NCBI GenBank assembly: GCA_027451165.1
Contig: DAIDJX010000069.1
Span: 1 to 13,286 of the forward strand
Source of the DNA: Prolixibacteraceae bacterium
Lineage (GTDB): Bacteria; Bacteroidota; Bacteroidia; Bacteroidales; Prolixibacteraceae
Direction of reading: 5' to 3'
DNA length: 13,286 nucleotides
Shown here: positions 1-6,625 of the stretch, one piece after another
Layout of the letters: each line of letters begins with the position of its first letter
Position numbering within the stretch: the stretch's first letter is position 1
Program-made: the position numbers and the translations under genes
The notes under the pieces: model-generated
Databases searched by the model: none
What the model was told of the DNA's origin: nothing
Seen by the model: only the letters and a program-made list of their open reading frames with translations

Positions 1-459
1 CGGGGTATAACACATGGTAAAATACTCCTTCCCGAGCGAAACCATCGGATACACTACAGCCACATCCGAAGAGTTGTTGTCATGGTTCAACGCATACACA
101 TTGACCGGATTATCAGCATTGAGGTGAATACCCATGTTCAGAACCTGTTCTGAAACAGTAGGTTCTACAAGTGAATAGGGTATGGATACACGGGTGGCGC
201 TGTTGGCAGCCACACTTCCGGAATAAAAAGCAGTAACTGATTTCCCTGTAAAGATGGAAAAATTGGCCCCTTCCCTGGAAGTTACCGTAATCTCCAGGTA
301 ATGATTGCTGGAAGAATTTCTACCCTGTAAAAAACCAAACCAGAATTCCCTGCCTTCCGTCGAGCGGTGGCATTTCGTATCCGTAGTCTGAGCATAACCC
401 CAACCGGCTGTCAGGGTGCAGAAAAAAAGCAATATGATTCTGAAGAGAAAATGCATCAT
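1..459 (-). CDS. Secreted IgGFc-binding-like protein, 5' part (gene runs off the left edge)
   Basis: The reverse strand is open from an ATG at 459 to the window edge, giving 153 residues with no stop. A second ATG follows directly at 456. Residues 1-24 form a signal peptide: Arg7, a hydrophobic core and a YAQ cleavage end. The mature part begins with a GREFWFGF block (36-43), then alternating beta-strand-like segments, NVYALN (120-125), a V-A-V-V-Y-P stretch and LGKEYF (142-147). This order matches, from memory, the IgGFc-binding N-terminal domain (PF17517-like) found in large secreted adhesin-like proteins of Bacteroidota, often with a type IX secretion tail. The C-terminus that would show such a tail lies outside the window. 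It is divergent from the glycosidase cluster, with 181 bases between the two coding regions, and is probably not functionally part of it. Family call is moderately sure; ligand unknown. Confidence 0.72.
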   Translation of the reverse strand, partial: MMHFLFRIILLFFCTLTAGWGYAQTTDTKCHRSTEGREFWFGFLQGRNSSSNHYLEITVTSREGANFSIFTGKSVTAFYSGSVAANSATRVSIPYSLVEPTVSEQVLNMGIHLNADNPVNVYALNHDNNSSDVAVVYPMVSLGKEYFTMCYTP

Positions 460-640
460 TTATCGGCTGATAAAATTGAGAAATATTTCCGACCTAAATA
501 CTTTACAGGATAAAAATGTAAAATCCCCCCTTTCGCTTCCAATTTATTGGCAGATTTTGTTACTTCACATGACCAATAAATAACTATCCAAGACCATTTC
601 TTTAAAAAACAGGGTATTCTTTATTCTTCCCATCATTCTG

Positions 641-2533
641 TTGATGTTGTCTCCGGTTAAAGCGCAAAAAACGTTCACCATCCGCTTTGACAGCAGCAAA
701 GAGGTTTCGGGACAGAAATTTGCCCTCCGGGACATTTCACCCGGACTGCCGGAAAACTGGGACGACTATAACTTTGTGGTGCTGGAATTCATGATTTCCA
801 CCCCCCAGCGTTTCCACGTCGGGTTTACCACCGACCAGGGGTATAACGAGCTGAGGGTGATGAGTTACATCCCGGGAGGCTGGAATAAACTGGCCATCCC
901 CCTGAAATTCTACCGCCAATTGCCGGGGGCCGCCACTGACCTGGCCGCCACCTACAACCAGCCCCGGTATACCGGCTGGATCAACCTGGGCGGAAAACGG
1001 GGACTACTGCATGGAGTGGACAGCATCGGCATCCGCATGCGGGCACCCATCGGGAATCCTGAGCTTAAAATCCGCTCGGTTTCGCTCTCAGTGGAAGATC
1101 CCGGAGACCAATACCTGGGGAAAAAACCGGTGGTCAACCCATTCGGCCAGTGGAACCTGGGAAAATTCGAAGGGAAAATCAATTCATTCAGTCAATTGAA
1201 AAGCGAATGGAAATCAGAAGAGAGCGAAACAGTTCCTTCCAATCCCTACAACTATTCAAAGTTCGGCGGATATCTGTTTGCCAGACAGAAGGCAACCGGT
1301 TTTTTCAGAACAGAAAAAGTTGACGGGAAATGGTGGTTTGTCGATCCTGAAGGCTATTTGTTCCTGTCGGTGGGAGTTGACTGCGTGTCGCCGGGCGGGG
1401 GTGGCAATGTCAGGGATATTGACCATCGCCGGAATTTTTTTACCGAACTGCCACAGGAAATACCTGGCGCAAGCCCGGGCAGACTGGGAGGGGGCATTTC
1501 TTTCGGAACCTGGAATCTCTTCAGGCGATATGGTGAAGATTTCCGGGAGAAATCGAGGGAAATGATCATCCTCAGAATGGAAAAATGGGGTCTGAATACC
1601 ATTGCCAACTGGTCATCTCCGGATGTTTACGGCATGAATCGCAAAGCTTTTATGTTGCAGATGAGGGGTATCGGCATTGAAGCCGGACTGATGGGACTGC
1701 CCGATGTTTATGACCCCGGATTTGCCGGAAAGGTGGATGCCGCCTGTAAATCCTTCTGTGAACCTTACCGGGACAATCCCTGGCTGATCGGTTATTTTAC
1801 CGCCAACGAACCTTCGTGGCATGGGCAGGAGGTACGTCTGTGCCAGATGATCCTCGACGGGGAGGATCGTCCGGTAAAAACCGCATTGAAAGCCTTTCTG
1901 GCCACCTCCGACACCCCGGAAAGAAGAAAACTGTTCATATTCGATACTTTCCGCATTTTCCTCCTTACCGTTGACGAAGCCATTCAAAAATACGACCCCA
2001 ACCACCTCAACCTGGGTATCCGCTTCGGAAATGTTTCCGGGATGGAAAAAGAAATTCTGGAAATTTGCGGTGAAATTTTTGATGTTTTCAGTTTCAACTG
2101 CTACGATCTGTATCCCAAAAAGGAGATGATGGACCGGGCCATGGAAATCACCGGTCTGCCCATGATCATCGGGGAATACCACTTCGGAACGGTGGACCGC
2201 GGCATGGCGCAATCCCTTTGGCAGGTCAACAACCAGGAGGAGAGAGGTGTGGCTTACCGGTATTATACGGAAAGGGCCTATGCCCATCCCGGTCTGATAG
2301 GGACCGCCTGGTTCCAGTGGGCAGACCAGGACCTGCTGGGCCGCCGTGACGGGGAAAATTATAACTGCGGTTTTATCGATGTAACCGACCGGCCTTATCC
2401 ACACCTGGTGAAAGCAGTTTCAGAAACTTCTTCAAGGCTCTTTAAGATTCATTCCGGAAGACTCCAACCGGTTGCACAGGAGCCGGTAAAAGCCCGGGGC
2501 CATGGCGGGATGCCGGACTTTTGGAATAAATAA
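641..2533 (+). CDS. Exported clan GH-A glycoside hydrolase, agarase/GH50-related type
   Basis: Numbered from the TTG at 641. Residues about 1-155 look like a beta-sandwich accessory domain. A VNPFGQW block follows (GQW at 169-171), then a linker and a TIM-barrel domain opened by TGFFR (219-223) and DGKWWFVDPEGYLF. That signature resembles beta-agarase (GH50-like) and related GH-A enzymes of Bacteroidota. Likely acid/base is Glu390 in TANEPSW and likely nucleophile Glu512 in IIGEYHFG, at the strand-4 and strand-7 places usual for retaining GH-A enzymes. The barrel ends with an AWFQWADQD segment. The start is a problem: the frame is open back to 584, and the codons just upstream spell a signal peptide (SLKNR, then a hydrophobic run ending SPVKAQ), yet no ATG, GTG or TTG precedes 641 after the TAA at 581. 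The true start may be the ATT at 596. Substrate is uncertain; beta-glucan or galactan are both possible. It heads the rightward cluster. Confidence 0.8.
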   Translation: MMLSPVKAQKTFTIRFDSSKEVSGQKFALRDISPGLPENWDDYNFVVLEFMISTPQRFHVGFTTDQGYNELRVMSYIPGGWNKLAIPLKFYRQLPGAATDLAATYNQPRYTGWINLGGKRGLLHGVDSIGIRMRAPIGNPELKIRSVSLSVEDPGDQYLGKKPVVNPFGQWNLGKFEGKINSFSQLKSEWKSEESETVPSNPYNYSKFGGYLFARQKATGFFRTEKVDGKWWFVDPEGYLFLSVGVDCVSPGGGGNVRDIDHRRNFFTELPQEIPGASPGRLGGGISFGTWNLFRRYGEDFREKSREMIILRMEKWGLNTIANWSSPDVYGMNRKAFMLQMRGIGIEAGLMGLPDVYDPGFAGKVDAACKSFCEPYRDNPWLIGYFTANEPSWHGQEVRLCQMILDGEDRPVKTALKAFLATSDTPERRKLFIFDTFRIFLLTVDEAIQKYDPNHLNLGIRFGNVSGMEKEILEICGEIFDVFSFNCYDLYPKKEMMDRAMEITGLPMIIGEYHFGTVDRGMAQSLWQVNNQEERGVAYRYYTERAYAHPGLIGTAWFQWADQDLLGRRDGENYNCGFIDVTDRPYPHLVKAVSETSSRLFKIHSGRLQPVAQEPVKARGHGGMPDFWNK

Positions 2534-2593
2534 AAGATCTGATTTTAAACCATTAACATTAAATCTTATCAAATTTCCGATATTCCAGTCTGA

Positions 2594-3469
2594 ATGAAAA
2601 TCAGGATCAATACCATGAAAAAGACATTAACCATCATTTGCCTGCTTTTGATTTGTCAATTCCTTGTCCGTGCTCAGGAATCCTCTTCCTGGTTTTCCGT
2701 GAAGGAATTAAGGCCACAGGTATGGGTGATCGGGGATCACGGGGCCGACAACATGTATGTTATTGAAGGTAGCGACAGCGCCCTTCTCGTCGATACAGGG
2801 CTTGGTGCTGCCGACCTGCTTGCCTGCGTGAAAAAGATCACATCCAAACCGCTGATCGTGGTGAACACCCACGGGCATCCCGATCATTCCGGTGCCAATT
2901 ACCAGTTTGAAAAAGTTTACATGCATCCGGCTGATTTTGAGGCTGCCCGGAGTTATAACACCCCGGAAGCCAGGTCGGGCGCCTCCCGTTCCATGACCGG
3001 CGATGCTGCCCCGGGGGAGGAGGAAAAATTCAAGGGAGAAATTCATAACACTAAATTGATGGCCGTTCATGAAGGAACCATTTTTCACCTGGGTGGCAGA
3101 AATATCCGGGTGATGGAAACACCGGGTCATACCCCCGGAAGCCTTTGTTTCCTCGATGTGGAAAATAAATTGTTCTTTTCCGGGGACAACAACAATGGAC
3201 TGGTATGGCTTTTCCTGGGTAACTGCCTGCCCTTGAACAAGTACCTTGTTACTCTTCAGAAGCAGGAAAGCCGTCTGTACGAATTTACCACTCTCCTTCC
3301 GGGTCATGGCCCTGAAATGTCATCTCAATTTGTCAAAGACCAGGTGAAATGTGTTCAGGGCATTCTGGATGGATCCCTGGAACGGAAGCCCTACCAGTCG
3401 TTTGCCGGAAATGCCATGATTGCGACTTTCGGGAAAGCCAGTGTGGCCTTTAATCCGGATAATTTGTGA
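2594..3469 (+). CDS. Secreted metallo-beta-lactamase-fold hydrolase
   Basis: This 291-residue protein has a signal peptide ending VRAQ. The start is ATG 2594 or, in the same frame, ATG 2615, which is preceded by AGGA eight bases upstream and gives a compact MKKTLTIICLLL leader. The zinc-binding set is complete: His93-Gly-His95-Pro-Asp97-His98 (HxHxDH), His179 in TPGHTPGS, Asp198 in FSGD and His238 in PGHGPE. It therefore belongs to the Lactamase_B superfamily of binuclear metallohydrolases (lactonases, glyoxalase II-like enzymes, phosphodiesterases, sulfatases, true beta-lactamases). No motif picks out one of these. It lies 60 bases after the glycosidase and 59 before the CE1-type esterase, so it is probably co-transcribed. 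A role on a lactone or ester released during sugar breakdown is inference from context; a stand-alone beta-lactamase role is less likely but not excluded. Confidence 0.85.
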   Translation: MKIRINTMKKTLTIICLLLICQFLVRAQESSSWFSVKELRPQVWVIGDHGADNMYVIEGSDSALLVDTGLGAADLLACVKKITSKPLIVVNTHGHPDHSGANYQFEKVYMHPADFEAARSYNTPEARSGASRSMTGDAAPGEEEKFKGEIHNTKLMAVHEGTIFHLGGRNIRVMETPGHTPGSLCFLDVENKLFFSGDNNNGLVWLFLGNCLPLNKYLVTLQKQESRLYEFTTLLPGHGPEMSSQFVKDQVKCVQGILDGSLERKPYQSFAGNAMIATFGKASVAFNPDNL

Positions 3470-3474
3470 CATTT

Positions 3475-3490
3475 CTTCGTGCCTTCGTGG
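3475..3490. repeat. Short CTTCGTG tandem in the intergenic gap
   Basis: Two adjacent 8-base units, CTTCGTGC and CTTCGTGG, follow the metallo-hydrolase stop codon by five bases and are followed by an A-run. They differ at one base. The motif type (CTTCGTGYCTTCGTGG) is one I have met in gaps of Bacteroidota drafts, from memory. No function can be read from it. Confidence 0.5.
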
Positions 3491-3528
3491 CAAAAAACAT
3501 TGCATTTTTATTTTACACATAACATACT

Positions 3529-4695
3529 ATGAAAAAAGCATTTACCAGTTTCATCGTTGCATTGATTATGCTGTTCTCATCAGGATATTCAGCATTTTCC
3601 CAGTATGGCCCGCGGATACCCAAATCTCCGGAAATCAATGCCAACAACTCTGTTACCTTCCGTCTGCTCGCCAAATCGGCTGTTAAAGTCGGCCTGAGTG
3701 GCAATTGGATGCCCGGATGGGGCACCGTAATGGACATGAAAAACGATACCGGTCTCTGGACCCTGACGGTAGATCCCCTTCCTTCAGAAATGTACACCTA
3801 CGTTTTTGTCGTGGATGGTGTCCGGACCATCGATCCGGGAAATCCCCTGACGGTCAGGGATGGTACCCGCATTGAAAGCATGTTCATGGTTCCCGGTGAT
3901 AAGGCTTCCCTTTATGCCGTGAATGACGTTCCCCACGGAACGCTGCAGAAAGTCTGGTACAACTCGGCGGTGCTGGGGATGGAGCGGTTGATGTATGTAT
4001 ACACCCCCCCGGGATATGCCACATCCAGCCAGAAATATCCTGTTTTGTATTTGTTGCACGGGGCAGGAGGAGATGAAGATGCCTGGACCACCCTGGGCCG
4101 GACCCCCCAGATCCTGGACAACCTGATCGCTGCCGGAAAAGCCTTACCCATGCTGGTGGTGATGACCAACGGAAATCCCTGGCAGGCCGCTGCTCCCGGT
4201 GCAGGACCGGAGAAGCCCGACCAGGGAACACCAAACATCGGAGCCATGGGCCAGGGTAAATTCGAGGAAAGCCTTGTGAAGGATGTTGTTGCGTTTATAG
4301 AAAAAAACTACCGGGTTTCAGCCAGCAAGGAGAACCGGGCCGTTTCCGGACTTTCCATGGGCGGCATGCAGACCATGAACATTGCCAATACCTACCCTGA
4401 AGTTTTCTCTTATTACGGGGTGATGAGCATGGGATTGATGGATATGTCACGCTTTGGCGGGAAAAACGATCCGGAAGCCAGACTGAAAAGCCTCGAAGCA
4501 TTGAAAAAAAGCGGGGTGAAACTCTATTGGATCGGATGCGGAAAGGAAGATTTCCTGTACAACAGTGTGACCGACCTTCGCAAATTTTTAGATGACAACA
4601 AGTTTAAGTACGAATACCTGGAAACTTCCGGAGGCCATACCTGGCCCAACTGGCGGATCTATCTGTCGGAACTGGCACCGAAACTTTTTAAATAA
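3529..4695 (+). CDS. Secreted CBM48-like/CE1 esterase (feruloyl or acetyl-xylan esterase type)
   Basis: The 388-residue product starts with a signal peptide (Lys2-Lys3, hydrophobic core, AFSQ end near residue 25). Residues about 30-110 form an immunoglobulin-like CBM48 / esterase-N domain: VTFRLLAKSAVKVGLSG, then the LWTLTVDPL and YTYVFVVDG strands. From about 125 an alpha/beta-hydrolase of the esterase-D type (PF00756, CE1) follows, with PVLYLLHGAGGDEDAW, then GLSMGG. The triad is readable: Ser276 in GLSMGG, Asp341 in GCGKEDFL and His370 in SGGHTWPNW. Enzymes with this architecture remove feruloyl, acetyl or similar esters from plant polysaccharides in the periplasm or outside the cell. The acyl group is not decided by sequence. 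It lies 59 bases after the metallo-hydrolase and is followed by a repeat array three bases after its stop codon. Confidence 0.88.
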   Translation: MKKAFTSFIVALIMLFSSGYSAFSQYGPRIPKSPEINANNSVTFRLLAKSAVKVGLSGNWMPGWGTVMDMKNDTGLWTLTVDPLPSEMYTYVFVVDGVRTIDPGNPLTVRDGTRIESMFMVPGDKASLYAVNDVPHGTLQKVWYNSAVLGMERLMYVYTPPGYATSSQKYPVLYLLHGAGGDEDAWTTLGRTPQILDNLIAAGKALPMLVVMTNGNPWQAAAPGAGPEKPDQGTPNIGAMGQGKFEESLVKDVVAFIEKNYRVSASKENRAVSGLSMGGMQTMNIANTYPEVFSYYGVMSMGLMDMSRFGGKNDPEARLKSLEALKKSGVKLYWIGCGKEDFLYNSVTDLRKFLDDNKFKYEYLETSGGHTWPNWRIYLSELAPKLFK

Positions 4696-4698
4696 AAT

Positions 4699-4804
4699 GT
4701 CATTTGCACTTCGTGCGTCATTGGCCCTGCGGCGTCATTGGCCTGCGGCGTCATTGGCCTGCGGCGTCATTGGCCTGCGGCGTCATTTGCTTCGCGTCAT
4801 TGAC
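4699..4804. repeat. Left arm of GTCATT repeat array (forward-oriented units)
   Basis: Six units, each opening with GTCATT, run head to tail: 4699-4716, 4717-4733, 4734-4749, 4750-4765, 4766-4781 and 4782-4795, followed by a closing GTCATTGAC at 4796-4804. Units three to five are identical 16-mers (GTCATTGGCCTGCGGC); the second has one extra C. The first holds a small perfect hairpin, GCAC-TTC-GTGC. The array starts three bases after the esterase stop codon. At its right end GCTTCGC (4789-4795) pairs with GCGAAGC (4807-4813), with GTCA/TGAC pairing inside, so the turn-around point can itself form a cruciform or RNA hairpin. Confidence 0.9.
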
Positions 4805-4913
4805 GTGCGAAGCACCAATGACCAATGACGTGCGAAGCACCAATGACCAATGACGCGCGTAAGCGCAAATAACCAATGACGCGCGTAAGCGCAAATGACC
4901 AATGACCAATGAC
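4805..4913. repeat. Right arm of the array (inverted units ending at the next start codon)
   Basis: Four head-to-tail units carry the same theme in reverse orientation. Two exact 25-base copies (4805-4829, 4830-4854) consist of GTGCGAAGCAC followed by CAATGACCAATGAC. Two 26-base copies (4855-4880, 4881-4906) consist of GCGCGTAAGCGC followed by an AAATRACCAATGAC-type tail and differ at one position. A last CAATGAC fills 4907-4913. The GC cores are mini-hairpins: GTGC-GAA-GCAC and GCGC-GTAA-GCGC, the latter with a GNRA-type loop. The array stops three bases before the ATG at 4917. Confidence 0.9.
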
Positions 4914-4916
4914 CAT

Positions 4917-6599
4917 ATGAAAACCAACCGCAGAAAATTTTTCCGGACCATGGGAGCCGGAGCCGCGGCAGCCGGACTTTCTCAGGTGCTGCCATTAAAC
5001 ACATTTGCCGCGGGTAGTGAATTTGCAGCAGGTGATTCCGATGATCAGCAACTGCTGGTCGGGGATAACATCGCCATTGCACCAACCCAATATGGCAAAG
5101 TGCAGGGCTTTATACTCCGGAAAATATTTTGTTTCCGGGGTATTCCCTATGGGGCCGACACGTCCGGAAAAAACCGGTTCATGCCCCCTAAGCCGCCGAA
5201 ACCATGGGAAGGTATACTGCCGGCGGTATGGTGGGGGAACAGCGCTCCGCAGATCATGGATAACCGTTACGGCAATGCCTGGTCCTCCTTTGTGGACCAC
5301 TGGAACTATGACGATGTCAGCGAGGATTGCCTCCGACTGAATGTGTGGACCCCGGCGATCGGAGACGGAGGAAAACGACCGGTCATGGTGTGGCTGCATG
5401 GGGGCGGATATACCAACGGGAACGGCATCGAACAGGACGGCTATGACGGGGAAAACCTCGCCAGGAAAGGGAACATTGTGTTTGTTTCCATCAACCACCG
5501 GCTGGGGCCTTTAGGGTATTCCGACCTTTCCGGAGTGGGAGGAGAGAAGTACCTCCATTCGGGCAACGCCGGAACACTGGATATGGTGGCAGCATTGGAG
5601 TGGGTACGCGACAACATTGTCTTCTTTGGCGGTGACCCGGGGAATGTAACCATCATGGGCCAATCAGGGGGCGGAGCCAAGGTATGCGTATTAGCGGCCA
5701 TGCCCAAAGCCGCAGGATTGATGCATAAAGCGGTTCCTTTAAGTGGAAATTCTACTGAAGCATTAAACCAGGATTATTCCCGGAAACTGGGAGGATACAT
5801 TTTGAAAGAGGCGGGATTATCTGAAGCTGAAACAGATAAGCTACAGGATATCCCCTGGAAAGAGTATATCCTTTTGGCCAATAAGGCTTCCCAGAAGGCT
5901 GCTGCCGAAATCAGCACCCCCGGGATGCGGGGTGGATTTGCACCGGTTGCCGATGGGATCAACCTGCCGAAAGGCAGATTCTGGTCTGATCCCAACGGTA
6001 CATCTGCCCATGTTCCCATGTTGTTGTGCACCACTTTCCATGAATGGGGAGCTGCCCGTACAAACCCTGAAATTGAGCAGATTACCGCAGAAAAGGCAGT
6101 GGAAACGCTGAAGGAGCGGGCCGGGATCCGCGGGGGATTCGGAGATAAGGCAAAATCCGTATACGAAGCCTATGCCAAAGCATTCCCGGATGCCCGGCCG
6201 ATAGAAATCATGACCCTGGCAGCCAGCAACCGTAAATCGGTAATAGACACCGCCAATGCCAAAGCTGTTCAGAAAGCGCCGGTCTACCTGGCCTGGTTCG
6301 GGTGGGAACCTCCGCTGTTCAATGGCCGGATGCGCGCTTTCCATTGCCTCGACATCTGCTTCTGGTACGCCAACACCGATTTGATGCTTACCCATACCGG
6401 CGGAGGGAAGCGCCCCAGGGCACTTTCTGAAAAAATGAGCGCCTCCCTGCTGGCTTTCATGCGGACAGGCAACCCCAATGGGGGCGGACTGCCCAAATGG
6501 TCTCCCTATACCCCGGAAAAGGGGGAAACCATGATTCTGAACGACCAGTGCGAATTGAAAAATGATCCGGACCGGGAAGCCAGAAATACATTACCTTAA
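4917..6599 (+). CDS. Tat-exported type-B carboxylesterase
   Basis: The 560-residue protein starts at ATG 4917; an in-frame ATG at 4902 lies inside the repeat array and would add only MTNDH. The leader NRRKFFRTMGAG followed by an alanine-rich core is a twin-arginine signal, so folded export to the periplasm is expected. The body is a COesterase (PF00135) alpha/beta-hydrolase: FRGIPYG near the N-terminus, EDCLRLNVWTP, VMVWLHGGGY (oxyanion loop), and FGGDPGNVTIMGQSGGG. Likely triad: Ser250, Glu376 in FHEWGA and His476 in FHCLD. The nucleophile elbow reads GQSGG rather than the common GESAG; this variant occurs in bacterial members, from memory. Typical substrates are carboxylic esters of alcohols or phenols. 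Beside a CE1-type esterase and GH3 enzymes it may remove a second kind of acyl or aromatic ester; that is inference. It is 26 bases upstream of the GH3 gene. Confidence 0.88.
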   Translation: MKTNRRKFFRTMGAGAAAAGLSQVLPLNTFAAGSEFAAGDSDDQQLLVGDNIAIAPTQYGKVQGFILRKIFCFRGIPYGADTSGKNRFMPPKPPKPWEGILPAVWWGNSAPQIMDNRYGNAWSSFVDHWNYDDVSEDCLRLNVWTPAIGDGGKRPVMVWLHGGGYTNGNGIEQDGYDGENLARKGNIVFVSINHRLGPLGYSDLSGVGGEKYLHSGNAGTLDMVAALEWVRDNIVFFGGDPGNVTIMGQSGGGAKVCVLAAMPKAAGLMHKAVPLSGNSTEALNQDYSRKLGGYILKEAGLSEAETDKLQDIPWKEYILLANKASQKAAAEISTPGMRGGFAPVADGINLPKGRFWSDPNGTSAHVPMLLCTTFHEWGAARTNPEIEQITAEKAVETLKERAGIRGGFGDKAKSVYEAYAKAFPDARPIEIMTLAASNRKSVIDTANAKAVQKAPVYLAWFGWEPPLFNGRMRAFHCLDICFWYANTDLMLTHTGGGKRPRALSEKMSASLLAFMRTGNPNGGGLPKWSPYTPEKGETMILNDQCELKNDPDREARNTLP

Positions 6600-6625
6600 T
6601 TATTAATGCTTTACAAAATATTATT

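Noticed and set aside
1613..2404. Reverse-strand open frame of 263 codons
   Set aside because: It is fully opposite the GH-A gene, whose motifs are clear; its own translation shows no recognisable domain.
2708..3307. Reverse-strand open frame of 199 codons opposite the metallo-hydrolase
   Set aside because: The forward frame carries a complete zinc-ligand set; the reverse frame shows nothing recognisable.
4592..4828. Open frame of 78 codons running from the esterase end through the repeats
   Set aside because: It lies in another frame of the esterase gene and its second half is only translated repeat (RRHWPAASLACG-like), so it is not a believable gene.
4699..4913. Possible CRISPR array
   Set aside because: Units are adjacent with no unique spacers, they change orientation midway, and no cas gene is present.
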